Shown here piece after piece: positions 43,060 to 51,782 of a DNA stretch of 64,000 nucleotides. This DNA is from Candidatus Saccharimonadota bacterium (lineage in GTDB: Bacteria; Patescibacteriota; Saccharimonadia; Saccharimonadales; Saccharimonadaceae), in assembly GCA_017431105.1 (NCBI GenBank), contig JAFRLS010000003.1, forward strand, positions 1 to 64,000, given 5' to 3'. The notes under the pieces were generated by a model. The model saw only the letters and a list, made by a program, of their open reading frames with translations. It was not told the origin of the DNA and ran no database searches. A program made the position numbers and the translations under genes. The first letter of the stretch is position 1. Every line of letters begins with the position of its first letter.

Positions 43060-44295
43060 ATGACATTCGCTAGTGTTATTCTCAGTATTGTTTTAGTCTT
43101 ATTTGGTTTTGCTGGCGGCGGCGGTTCATCCTCTGGCGGTGGTGGTTCATCTTCTGGTGGTTCCAGCAGTTATAGTAGTTCAAGTAGCAACTCTGACGGT
43201 GATGGTGAATTTGACCCAGTTGAATTTATAGTCTTCTTAATCATTATTATAGCTTTTATCATTTGGTCTAATAAAAATGCAAAACGTCTGAACGCTAGGC
43301 GCGCCAACAAAAACAATTCTACCCCTCCAGAAAAATGGATTCATTTGGAGGCTAAACGGATTTTCGAGTCCTATCAAGCCGATTGGACTGCTCTGGATGG
43401 CGCCAAGATTGCTACATATACTACTAATCACTATCATGAGCATGCCGAACTAATGCTGGATTTATTTAGAAAGCTTCATCGCTATAATAAGGTTAGCAAA
43501 TTAAAAGTTCATTACGTTATCCTGAATCAACCGGTAAATGATCAAACTCAACTCCCAGCTAAACTCACTGCAACCTTTATCTTTGGAGGACTAGATCAGG
43601 TTATTGATACTTCGAACAATAAGATGCTCTATAGCGCCAATGTCCCTAGCGCAGAAGAAACTTGGACCTTTATTTATGATGGTACTACACTTAAACTTGA
43701 CGGCATCTCACAGCCAACCGAGTCCGCTCCACATCTCATCCGTTCACTTGCTGCTTTTGCCGACGAAAATCATCTTTTCTATAGTCCAGACTGGGGTCGC
43801 TATGCCTTACCAAGCCGTGGTTTGATCTTTGGCGGCAATAGCATGAAAATTTCGGATATTAACAACCACATTATTGGCAAATGGGGTAACAATCTAATTC
43901 AACTCTATACTTATGCCGAAACTCCGGGTAATCCATCCTCATATTATCTCGTTGGCCAAATTAACGTACCCAAAGAATATTTCGGTGTAATAGTGGAGTC
44001 TAAAAAGTATAAAACCACTAAACGTCCAGATAAGTCTTACGAAAAATTCGAACTAGAATGGCCAGATTTCAATAATCGTTATAACGTCTATGCTGCCAAA
44101 CGCGATGCCCTGCCAGCCTTTGAACTTCTTAACCCGAAATTTATGGAATACCTCTATGACAAAAAGCTTAACTATAATATCGAAGTCGTCGATAATGTAA
44201 TCTATATCTTCGCCAACGTCCGCAATGCTACAGAGGAAAATTACGCTGAATTATTAGATATTTTAAATTACGCGTACAAGGAATTAGAACGATAA
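43060..44295 (+). CDS. Tim44-like/DUF3137-like membrane protein
   Basis: The 411-residue protein has an N-terminal hydrophobic segment (1-18), a Gly/Ser linker (19-50), a membrane helix (about 55-75) and a Tim44-like domain (about 92-225: KRIFESYQADWTALDGAKIATY, helix, then the strand-rich part with FGGLDQVIDT and EETWTFIYDG). The C-terminal part (about 240-405, ending with NYAELLDILNYAYKELE) resembles DUF3137. Function unknown; Tim44-like domains bind lipid or protein at membranes. TATAAT at 43048-43053 is 6 nt before the ATG: leaderless. Confidence 0.65.
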   Translation: MTFASVILSIVLVLFGFAGGGGSSSGGGGSSSGGSSSYSSSSSNSDGDGEFDPVEFIVFLIIIIAFIIWSNKNAKRLNARRANKNNSTPPEKWIHLEAKRIFESYQADWTALDGAKIATYTTNHYHEHAELMLDLFRKLHRYNKVSKLKVHYVILNQPVNDQTQLPAKLTATFIFGGLDQVIDTSNNKMLYSANVPSAEETWTFIYDGTTLKLDGISQPTESAPHLIRSLAAFADENHLFYSPDWGRYALPSRGLIFGGNSMKISDINNHIIGKWGNNLIQLYTYAETPGNPSSYYLVGQINVPKEYFGVIVESKKYKTTKRPDKSYEKFELEWPDFNNRYNVYAAKRDALPAFELLNPKFMEYLYDKKLNYNIEVVDNVIYIFANVRNATEENYAELLDILNYAYKELER

Positions 44296-44296
44296 C

Positions 44297-44325
44297 TGGA
44301 CAAAAATAATAAAGTATGCTATAAT
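44297..44325 (+). promoter_or_regulatory. Plus-strand promoter reading antisense into topA
   Basis: TGGACA 44297-44302, 17-nt spacer, extended -10 with TATAAT 44320-44325. Eight bases later ATG 44334 opens a 27-codon frame that is antisense to the end of topA. Confidence 0.55.
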
Positions 44326-44336
44326 AAAAGTATATG

Positions 44337-46607
44337 CTACTTTTTAGTAGCTTTTTTGGTCTTACGCCCACCTCTGGTACCACGTCGAGTTTTGGTAGTT
44401 TTTGGTTTGTTTTTTAACATTTCCTCAGCTTGCGTTAAAGTAATTGTCTTTGGGTCAATATCTTTCGGAATTTTAGCGTTATTTCTACGTCCTGGCCCCT
44501 TCACATATGGCCCATATGCACCATTAATAATCTGGATTTCACCCCAATCCGCAATCATTGAGTCAACCTTTTTCTGATACAAAGACAAAGCCTCTTTTAA
44601 AGTTACGGTATAAGGATCGAAATCTTTCATCGGAATATTATATTTGCCAGCCTTAAGATATGGCCCGAATGGCCCATTGGCCGCTACTAGCTCTGTTCCA
44701 TCAGTTGCCTTACCCAAAACTCGTGGTAATGCTGGTAACGCTAACTGCTTCAATGCTTGGTCTAGGCTCACTGTCTTCACGGACTTTCGCTTTGGCAACG
44801 GCGCAAATCTTGGCTTTTCGCCACCGGATTTTTCGTTGTCACCTAACTGAATAAAGCCACCATTTTTCCCTACTTTGGCATAAATTGGTTTGCCGGTCTC
44901 CGGATCGTGCCCAAGCAACCTGGCATTATTATATCTTTCTACCCCTTGCGCCACCAATACGGTATCTCTAAATGGCCCGTAAAAATCTTTTAACATCTTT
45001 ACACGAGCCAATTTTGCTTCGGCCACCAAGTCTAAATCTTTTTCGATATTAGCTGTAAATTTATAATCTACAATATTTTTAAAGTTATCGGTCAAAAAAC
45101 CAGCCACTAGCTCACCGATCGGCGTCGGTACTAACTTACCCTTGTTTGCGCCAAACTTTTCTTTCACGGTAGTTTGCGAAACTTTGCCATTTTTCGCAAC
45201 AATTTCGACAATATCACGCTCTTCCCCTTCGGAATCACCCTTCAAAACGTAGCCGCGCGTCTGAATTGCCGTCATAATAGACGCATAAGTCGACGGGCGT
45301 CCAATACCAAGCTCCTCTAGCTTTTTTACCAGAGAGCCTTCGGTATATCTTGTTGGCGGCTTAGCGTAAGTTTGTCGTGCCACGATTTCTTTACAGTCAA
45401 CCTTATCACCTTTTTGAAGCTTTGGTAACTCTGCGTCTTTAGATTTCCCATATACCTTAAGGAAACCATCAAACATCACTACCTCACCCTTGGCTACAAA
45501 ATCATTGCTAAGATTAATGACAGTTTTAGCAATTTTGGCGTCAGCCATTTGGGTAGCTACAGTGCGAGCCCAGATTAATTGGTATAACTTTTGCTCATAT
45601 GTGTTTTTACCAGCACTCGAATTCGCGATATTAGTTGGACGAATCGCTTCGTGCGCCTCCTGTGCACCTGCAGTTTTAGTCTTAAAATTGCGAGTTTTCA
45701 GATATTTTTCGCCAAAGCTAGTCTTAACGTAATTAGCGATGCTACTGAGGGCCTGTTTTGACAAATTCAATGAGTCTGTACGATGGTAAGTGATTAAGCC
45801 GGCCTGGTATAACCCCTGTGCGGCGTTCATCGTGGTACGCGCCGAAAACCCGAGCTTAGCGTTGGCCTCAATTTGCAAACTAGCAGTCGTAAAAGGCACC
45901 GGGCTAGATTTAGTCCCCTCGGATTCTTCTGCTGACTCAACTTTATAATCATCCTTCGAAAATTGCTCAACTAATTTCTTGGCAGACTCTTCATCTGCGG
46001 GTGCTTTACCGGTATAGCTAGCCGTAAAATCATTAAACTTCCCAGTAATATTGAAGGTAAATTTAGAATCAAACTTCTCGATTTCCTTTTCGCGTTCAAC
46101 TACAAGGCGTAGCGCCGGACTTTGCACGCGTCCAGCCGAAATCGCCCCTGGCACTTTTTTCCTTACCATATCAGAAAGATCATACCCCACTAACATATCC
46201 AGAGTCTGCCGCGCCTGTTGCGAAGCCACCATATCCATATCCACTGTACGCGGGTTTTTAATTGCCGCATCCAGGGCCGGCTTAGTAATCTCATGAAAAG
46301 TGATTCTCGCGGTGTTTTTTGGCAATTTCAACACTTCACAAAGATGCCAAGAAATCGATTCTCCTTCGCGGTCTTCATCGGTTGCGAGCCAGACTTTGTC
46401 GGCTGCCGCCACTGCTTTTTTTAGCTCAGTAATAATAGGCTTATGGTCCGGATCGATTTCATAAGTCACATCAAAAGTCTCTTTATCAACCTTCGTATCT
46501 TTTCTAATGTGCCCTACGCTTGCTAACACCTTAAAATCCGAGCCGAGATATTTCTCGATCGTATGTGCTTTCGCCGGGCTCTCTACTATTACCAAATTTT
46601 TAGACAT
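44337..46607 (-). CDS. topA: DNA topoisomerase I
   Basis: This type IA topoisomerase relaxes negative supercoils. The 756-residue protein starts with the toprim LVIVESPAKAHTIEKYLG, has the acidic ATDEDREGESISWHL (about 76-90), the catalytic Tyr in GLITYHRTDSLNLS (about 285) and GIGRPSTYASIM. The C-terminus has no Cys zinc fingers; instead it has two or three Topo C-terminal repeats (GPFGPYLKAGKYNIP, GAYGPYVKGPGRR) and a Lys/Arg tail (TKTRRGTRGGRKTKKATKK), a layout known from actinobacteria. TATTAT lies 6 nt before the ATG (plus 46614-46619), with no Shine-Dalgarno. Confidence 0.96.
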   Translation of the reverse strand: MSKNLVIVESPAKAHTIEKYLGSDFKVLASVGHIRKDTKVDKETFDVTYEIDPDHKPIITELKKAVAAADKVWLATDEDREGESISWHLCEVLKLPKNTARITFHEITKPALDAAIKNPRTVDMDMVASQQARQTLDMLVGYDLSDMVRKKVPGAISAGRVQSPALRLVVEREKEIEKFDSKFTFNITGKFNDFTASYTGKAPADEESAKKLVEQFSKDDYKVESAEESEGTKSSPVPFTTASLQIEANAKLGFSARTTMNAAQGLYQAGLITYHRTDSLNLSKQALSSIANYVKTSFGEKYLKTRNFKTKTAGAQEAHEAIRPTNIANSSAGKNTYEQKLYQLIWARTVATQMADAKIAKTVINLSNDFVAKGEVVMFDGFLKVYGKSKDAELPKLQKGDKVDCKEIVARQTYAKPPTRYTEGSLVKKLEELGIGRPSTYASIMTAIQTRGYVLKGDSEGEERDIVEIVAKNGKVSQTTVKEKFGANKGKLVPTPIGELVAGFLTDNFKNIVDYKFTANIEKDLDLVAEAKLARVKMLKDFYGPFRDTVLVAQGVERYNNARLLGHDPETGKPIYAKVGKNGGFIQLGDNEKSGGEKPRFAPLPKRKSVKTVSLDQALKQLALPALPRVLGKATDGTELVAANGPFGPYLKAGKYNIPMKDFDPYTVTLKEALSLYQKKVDSMIADWGEIQIINGAYGPYVKGPGRRNNAKIPKDIDPKTITLTQAEEMLKNKPKTTKTRRGTRGGRKTKKATKK

Positions 46608-46686
46608 AATATTATAATATCACACTACCGCAAGCATAAACATAAATCCTTAGCACTTCTTATTCATTTGCTAGATAAGGAACATC

Positions 46687-46997
46687 AAAAAAGCCTCAGG
46701 TAAGGGTGGGCATCACCTGAGGCTATTTTGGCCCTCTAACGCTTCTCTGTTTTATACCGGGGAGACCCCGGAGCGTAACCCACCTCACACAAATTGGGGC
46801 CCGCCGGTTAGAGGGATTGCTATGCCTTCGAAGATTCCCCTTCGAAGTGGAGGTAATACTTATAACTTTAAACCATTAAGAGAAATTTAAAGCCTGAAAG
46901 GGTTTCAAAAGCACGCAATCTCTGCTACACTACAAGTAGTATAGCTGAAATTATAACTTATTTAGGTGCGGTGTAGAACACTTTTTGTGCCCTAACT
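46687..46997 (-). ncRNA. Candidate structured non-coding RNA (about 310 nt)
   Basis: On the minus strand a perfect promoter, TTGACA (plus 47027-47032)-17-TATAAT (plus 47004-47009), leads to a 10-bp terminator AGCCTCAGGT/ACCTGAGGCT (46692-46724) with a T run. No reading frame fills the unit. Seen stems, in 5' to 3' order of the RNA: a 10-bp hairpin GCTATACTAC/GTAGTGTAGC, a long-range GATTGC/GCAATC pair, a CTTCGAAG-containing hairpin and a 9-bp stem CCCTCTAAC/GTTAGAGGG that encloses CCGGGG/CCCCGG. The complexity suggests a folded RNA of about 300 nt. It lacks the RNase P GAGGAAAGTC core, tmRNA ends and the SRP core. The identity is unknown. Confidence 0.65.
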
Positions 46998-47003
46998 GCT
47001 ATC

Positions 47004-47032
47004 ATTATATCACACAGGAGAAAATATGTCAA
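47004..47032 (-). promoter_or_regulatory. Consensus promoter of the candidate RNA, overlapping dprA start
   Basis: TTGACA (47027-47032) and TATAAT (47004-47009) on the minus strand with 17-nt spacing. The -35 falls within the first codons of dprA. Confidence 0.85.
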
Positions 47033-48006
47033 CACTTTTTTCACACTTTTTTACAAAAATCAACCAAATCTCACCCCTAGAGCACGATTTTACAGAGGTG
47101 TTAGACTCTATTGCGCTTAAGCCTAAAATATTGTATTTTTATGGAAAAATGCCAGAAAATGTGCTAAAAAATGGCAAAAAAATACGCCCGAAAACTGTTG
47201 CTATTGTGGGTTCGCGCCACAATACTAAATATGGTGAAGAAGTAGCCTATAAAATGGCCTACGAGCTCGCAAAACAGGGCATAATTATTGTCTCTGGTCT
47301 AGCCTACGGTATAGACTCTATCGCACATCGCGGGTGTCTCGACGCCGGAGGTATAACAGTGGCCGTGCTTGGTACACCAATTGATCAAATTTACCCCAGA
47401 AACCACACCAAGCTTGCGGCAGAGATTATCGAGAAAAATGGCGCTATTATTGGTGAATATGCCCCCAGTAATCAACAAGATGTAGTTTTGGCGCCAGGTG
47501 AATATATCACAGATCAAGGGCGGCGCCAAAGAGACCAAAAATTAACTTTTCTCTATCGCAACCGCCTAATTTCTGGCCTAGCGGACATCGTAGTGGTAGT
47601 AGAGGCGGCTGAACGCTCGGGTTCTTTAAATACCGCTACTCATGCCCTAGAACAGGGGCGAGACGTTTTCGCGGTGCCCGGCAACATTACGAGCCCTTAT
47701 TCGCGGGGCTGTAATAAGCTTATCTCTCAAGGCGCGTTTCCCTATACTTGCCCAGATGATATTTTACGGATACTTTCCCCTGAAGATTTTATCAGGAGAC
47801 AAAAACAACTTAATAAAGTCAAGCTTATCGGCGACAACGATGTCGAGACAGCGATTTTGCAGGCCTTAGGTAGTGGCCTTCGTTGTAACGACGAAATTAT
47901 GGGTGCTACACATTTGCCGCCAGAGGTATTTAACCAATCTATAGCTATATTAGAAATCCAAAACCGTATTCGTTCACTCACAGGTGGCGGGTGGGCGCTA
48001 AACTAG
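47026..48006 (+). CDS. dprA: DNA processing protein DprA
   Basis: DprA binds incoming single-stranded DNA and loads RecA in natural transformation. The 326-residue protein has the Rossmann-like domain with VAIVGSRHNTKYGEE (about 57-71), VSGLAYGIDSIAH (about 88-100), and the GSLNTATHALEQGRDVFAVPG segment (about 202-222), then a C-terminal winged helix (about 265-325). The ATG is 7 nt after CAGGAG. The start overlaps a minus-strand promoter. With the conjugation-type ATPase at 38932, it supports DNA uptake. It converges with pth: the stop codons overlap by 3 nt. Confidence 0.95.
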   Translation: MSTLFSHFFTKINQISPLEHDFTEVLDSIALKPKILYFYGKMPENVLKNGKKIRPKTVAIVGSRHNTKYGEEVAYKMAYELAKQGIIIVSGLAYGIDSIAHRGCLDAGGITVAVLGTPIDQIYPRNHTKLAAEIIEKNGAIIGEYAPSNQQDVVLAPGEYITDQGRRQRDQKLTFLYRNRLISGLADIVVVVEAAERSGSLNTATHALEQGRDVFAVPGNITSPYSRGCNKLISQGAFPYTCPDDILRILSPEDFIRRQKQLNKVKLIGDNDVETAILQALGSGLRCNDEIMGATHLPPEVFNQSIAILEIQNRIRSLTGGGWALN

Positions 48007-48521
48007 ATAGAATCTTTAATCTGTTCACTGATTTTCTGTAAAATCTCCGGTAATTTCTCTTTCTCTTCTGCCGTAAATTTCGATAATACAAAGTCTACAT
48101 CCCCCATCTTTTTGCGAAGCTCATCGTTACTGGTGCCGAGTCTAAGTCGCGGATATTCTGAAGTTCCAAGATATTTATCGATGGATTTTAGTCCATTATT
48201 CCCTGCCGCCTGACCAGATGAGCGACCTCTGATTTTACCAAACTCTAGATCAAAATTATCACAAATCACCAAGATATCCGCAGCTTCAATCTTATAAAAT
48301 CGCATAAATTCCGCCACCACCTGCCCAGATTCATTATAAAATTCCTGTGGCTTAATAAATAAAGTATCGCCGTCTCTCCCCCACACGGCCCCAAATTTTG
48401 GCTTACTTTCCCACGAGAGTCCATGCATTTTAAAATAAAAATCTAGCGCCAAAAACCCGAAGTTATGCCGCGTGAAATTGTACTGGTTTCCTGGGTTCCC
48501 CAACCCGACAACTAATTTCAT
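48003..48521 (-). CDS. pth: Peptidyl-tRNA hydrolase
   Basis: Pth frees tRNA from stalled peptidyl-tRNA. The 172-residue protein has LVVGLGNPGNQYNFTRHNFGF (about 3-23), which holds the catalytic His20, KPQEFYNESGQ (about 61-71) and ILVICDNFDLEFGKIRGRSSG (about 86-106), with a near-standard fold length. The start is ATG 48521; TATAAT (plus 48528-48533) is 6 nt before it, so the longer reading at 48581 is inside the phoH terminator. Confidence 0.95.
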   Translation of the reverse strand: MKLVVGLGNPGNQYNFTRHNFGFLALDFYFKMHGLSWESKPKFGAVWGRDGDTLFIKPQEFYNESGQVVAEFMRFYKIEAADILVICDNFDLEFGKIRGRSSGQAAGNNGLKSIDKYLGTSEYPRLRLGTSNDELRKKMGDVDFVLSKFTAEEKEKLPEILQKISEQIKDSI

Positions 48522-48537
48522 AAACATATTATACCAT

Positions 48538-48568
48538 AAAAAATACCCCGTAGCTAGGCTACGGGGTT
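48538..48568 (-). terminator. Terminator of phoH
   Basis: On the minus strand: ACCCCGTAGC, loop CTA, GCTACGGGGT, then ATTTTTT. It is followed directly by the leaderless pth promoter. Confidence 0.9.
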
Positions 48569-48592
48569 GGGAGGATTTCACAGAATTTTACC

Positions 48593-50212
48593 TTATTTAG
48601 GGGTATTTTCTGTTGTTACATGTTGGCGCTTGGCTACCTCTTTGACGAGCGGGTGACGGATTACTTCATCTTCAGTGAAGCAAACCTGTGCCACCAGTGG
48701 GCTACCAAGCAGCGTGGTCTTAGCATAGACCAAACCATTGTTATCGCGGTCCAAATACGGGGAGTGAATCTGGTCGAGATCACCGGTAATGATAATTTTA
48801 CCATCCGCACCAAGCCGTTTGATTAACGTATCCATTTGCGATACGTTTTGGTCTTGGGCTTCGTCGTAAATTGCGAGCTCGTAAGAAAAATCTCGTCCTC
48901 TCGCCGACTCGATAGGGATATTTGAGAACCAATTATCCCAGATCAAATCAACGCGATCTTTTAGTTTCGTCTTGATCGAGCGTTTTTCTTGCGAGCACTC
49001 ATCGTCGTTATCGCAGCACGCTTTTTTGGCATTTTTACCAGTGCCAAACTTTCGCAAGGTTTCAATTTCCTTGCGGAATTTCGAATCCTCACTGATTAAG
49101 TAATTCCTTAAAGCATTCTTGATGGGTTGCACATCTGGATCCATTTTTTCATCCAAGTCTCCAGGTAGAGCCCCAATACTACTGCGACATTCACACGGCA
49201 CAATCGTGACGCCGATAAATTGCCCCTCCTTGCAGGCATTATAGCCAAATACGGTTGCCATGTAGGTTTTGCCAGAGCCAGCTGGCCCAGTACAAACTAC
49301 GGCGGCAAACTGCGGATCGGCCAAAGCCTCAGCATAGATAGCTTGTCCAGCATTGCGTGGACGGATTGGGAAGCTGCTCACATACCGGAGTGGCATGATG
49401 ACATCTTCCTTTGCATCGTAACGCCCAATGTGGCTAAAATACGGATCGTCATCGATGCCGTAATCAGCCGGGTAATCCTCTGGATTTTCCAATTTCATTA
49501 CGATGAATTCATTGGCGACCAGTTTTGGCGTTTCTGGTGGCATCAATGCTTCAAACATCTCACGAATCACGTATCTCGTATTCCAAAATTCATAAAAAAG
49601 TTCTTTTGGCACTACGATTTCACGTCTTCCGGTGTATGGAGCATGATGCTTGTAGCCGTAGCGACTGGTTAGGATACCTCTTTCGCGCGCTCTAATTGCC
49701 AGGCCATTGTCATTGGTCAGCAACGTTACGCCCTTAAAAAGAGATGTGCTAATTTCGCCATTAACATCCGTACCATCTACAGCATACCCTTTCATGATGC
49801 AGTTCGCCGCTAGCGTTGCTAGGATGATTTGCCCGTCCATATCATCTCTTGCTGGATCAAACGCTAAAGATTGATGGAAGTTCTTGTGGACCGGTAAAAT
49901 GGAAATCTTTTGCTCGCCATTTAGCGTACTAATTGCGGCCTGAAGGTTATAAACACTATTTATTGAATGTAAATCGCCTTCAAATAAATTTCGGAGCCTT
50001 CTTAGCACGACTCTAGCAGATTTACCACGCTCGGTTGCCTCTTTTTTAAATTTGGACAACTCGCGTATTACTGCCGTCGGGATGATTATATGCGCTTTCT
50101 CGAGGTCAACTGTGGGCTCTACCGGTCTTTTCCCATCCTCCCCAGGGATAACATCGGTGTAGTCCACGAGTATATTCGTGTCCAGCACATAAACCGGCTG
50201 CTTTGCTCGCAT
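48593..50212 (-). CDS. PIN-PhoH protein (PhoH2-like)
   Basis: The 539-residue protein has an N-terminal PIN nuclease domain (about 8-190, VYVLDTNILVDYTD with conserved Asp, then DGQIILATLA and LLTNDNGLAIRAR) and a C-terminal PhoH helicase-like ATPase domain (about 290-520) with Walker A CTGPAGSGKTYMATV (about 308-322) and Walker B YDEAQ (about 454). In PhoH2 proteins the pair acts as an RNA helicase with RNA cleavage. A short insert with CCDNDDEC (about 400) may bind a metal. SD AAGGAGG precedes ATG 50212. It ends in the terminator before pth. Confidence 0.88.
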   Translation of the reverse strand: MRAKQPVYVLDTNILVDYTDVIPGEDGKRPVEPTVDLEKAHIIIPTAVIRELSKFKKEATERGKSARVVLRRLRNLFEGDLHSINSVYNLQAAISTLNGEQKISILPVHKNFHQSLAFDPARDDMDGQIILATLAANCIMKGYAVDGTDVNGEISTSLFKGVTLLTNDNGLAIRARERGILTSRYGYKHHAPYTGRREIVVPKELFYEFWNTRYVIREMFEALMPPETPKLVANEFIVMKLENPEDYPADYGIDDDPYFSHIGRYDAKEDVIMPLRYVSSFPIRPRNAGQAIYAEALADPQFAAVVCTGPAGSGKTYMATVFGYNACKEGQFIGVTIVPCECRSSIGALPGDLDEKMDPDVQPIKNALRNYLISEDSKFRKEIETLRKFGTGKNAKKACCDNDDECSQEKRSIKTKLKDRVDLIWDNWFSNIPIESARGRDFSYELAIYDEAQDQNVSQMDTLIKRLGADGKIIITGDLDQIHSPYLDRDNNGLVYAKTTLLGSPLVAQVCFTEDEVIRHPLVKEVAKRQHVTTENTPK

Positions 50213-50320
50213 GGTCTTTCCTCCTTCTTAAAGAACTTAAAGTGCAAAAATGGGAGACATCAAATTGTGCTCCCACCTACTTCTAGTTTATCATTATTTT
50301 TTAAATTTTTGTGTAAGATT

Positions 50321-51661
50321 TTAATCTTTTTTGTCGCTTCGGTATGAAAACATAATCGGTGTGCCCATAAACGGATATTTTTCGCGGATTTTACGTTCCA
50401 AATAACGCTTCCAGGACCAATGCAAAAGCCCTAAATCATGGCCATGCACCACAAACCAAGGTGGACAAGTGTCGGTCTGTACGATGTATTTTGGCTTCGT
50501 ATGGGTATTTTTGAGCCCTGCTGGCGCATGTGAAATAATGGCCTCGTTTAATATTCTATTTAAATCTGAAGTCTTAATCTCGAGGTGGCGATTCTGTTCA
50601 ATCTCAAGTGCAAGCTCAAAGAGCTGAGTTACATTTAGCCCAGTTTTTGAGCTAGTAAGTAACACTGGCGCATAAGGTATAAAATCATAATCTTTCTCTA
50701 GCGAGTCAATCAAAAAGTCTGCCGCCGTGCGGTTACCAACGTTTTCTTCACCAAAATAATTGGTTGGCTCAGCATTTTCAAGCGTATCTGCCTTGGTGAC
50801 GACCATAATAATTCCCTTACCAGCTTCGACAATCTGCCCAGCTAGAGCCTGATCGAGTTTAGAATGTGGCTCAGTAGCATCTACCAAGATAGCACAGATA
50901 TCGGCTTCTTCAATCGCGGCTAATGTGCGAATCACAGAGAATTTCTCAATTCCCACTTCACGCTTGCCTGGTTTACGTAGGCCCGCAGTGTCCAAAATTT
51001 CAATCTCTTGCCCTTTATATTTGATTTGTACGCGGTTAATATCACGTGTAGTTCCCTGGCGCGAACTCACGATTGCCTGCTGTTTTTTAGCTAGCGAATT
51101 AAATAGGCTAGATTTCCCCACGTTTGGCCGGCCAATTAAAGCAATCTTTAGGTTATTTTCGGTTTTTTCTAACTGTTTTTTTTCTGGCAAAACGTCTAAT
51201 AATTGTTTTATTCCGGCCCCAGTTGTGGCGGAAACATAAAAAGTATCCTCTGGTGCAATTCCGAGCGCCCGGAATTCAGTTAGTGGCAAAGATTCAGCTA
51301 GATCACACTTATTCAGCACTAAAAACACCTTTTTCTTCGAACGCAAAGCGTCTTTGGCGATTTTTGCATCCCGATGGTTAAAATACTTCGTTGAATCTAA
51401 AGTTACCAAAACTACATCGGCCATATCAATCGCATCTTGAATTTGCTCTTGAATCGAAGCTTCAAAATCATCGGACGGATCTTTCAAGCCGGCCGTATCC
51501 ACCAAAATAAAGCGGTCGTCGATGCGTGCAACTACATTATCACGTGTAGTGCCCTCTTCGCGCGCCACAATTGCGATATTTTTGTGTGCCATCCGGTTTA
51601 AGATGCTCGACTTCCCCGCATTAGTTTGGCCAATTAGTGCTACGATTGGTAACTGTTTCAT
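50321..51661 (-). CDS. der: Ribosome-associated GTPase Der (EngA)
   Basis: Der is a GTPase with two G domains needed for 50S assembly. The 446-residue protein has first G1 GQTNAGKSS (about 11-19) and DTAGL (about 56), second G1 GRPNVGKSS (about 177-185), NKCD and TKAD motifs, and a KH-like C-terminal domain (about 355-446). The first G1 has Gln for the usual Arg/Gly. TATAAT (plus 51668-51673) is 6 nt before the ATG, extended by TGA. Its neighbour on the other strand is the hexapeptide protein. Confidence 0.95.
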   Translation of the reverse strand: MKQLPIVALIGQTNAGKSSILNRMAHKNIAIVAREEGTTRDNVVARIDDRFILVDTAGLKDPSDDFEASIQEQIQDAIDMADVVLVTLDSTKYFNHRDAKIAKDALRSKKKVFLVLNKCDLAESLPLTEFRALGIAPEDTFYVSATTGAGIKQLLDVLPEKKQLEKTENNLKIALIGRPNVGKSSLFNSLAKKQQAIVSSRQGTTRDINRVQIKYKGQEIEILDTAGLRKPGKREVGIEKFSVIRTLAAIEEADICAILVDATEPHSKLDQALAGQIVEAGKGIIMVVTKADTLENAEPTNYFGEENVGNRTAADFLIDSLEKDYDFIPYAPVLLTSSKTGLNVTQLFELALEIEQNRHLEIKTSDLNRILNEAIISHAPAGLKNTHTKPKYIVQTDTCPPWFVVHGHDLGLLHWSWKRYLERKIREKYPFMGTPIMFSYRSDKKD

Positions 51662-51714
51662 CTCTTAATTATATCACACTTACGTTAAAAAGTCAAAGAT
51701 AACCCCTAACGTCA

Positions 51715-51742
51715 TTGACAAAAAGCACAAATATGATATAAA
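51715..51742 (+). promoter_or_regulatory. Promoter of the hexapeptide-repeat gene
   Basis: TTGACA 51715-51720, a 16-nt spacer and TATAAA 51737-51742. The gene starts at 51783 after GGGGGAAAAGAG. Confidence 0.75.
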
Positions 51743-51782
51743 GAGAATACGTACTTTAAAAAATCTTTATGGGGGAAAAGAG

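Noticed and set aside
46687-46997. RNase P RNA, tmRNA or SRP RNA on the minus strand
   Set aside because: The universal core motifs of each could not be found by eye; kept only as an unidentified candidate RNA.
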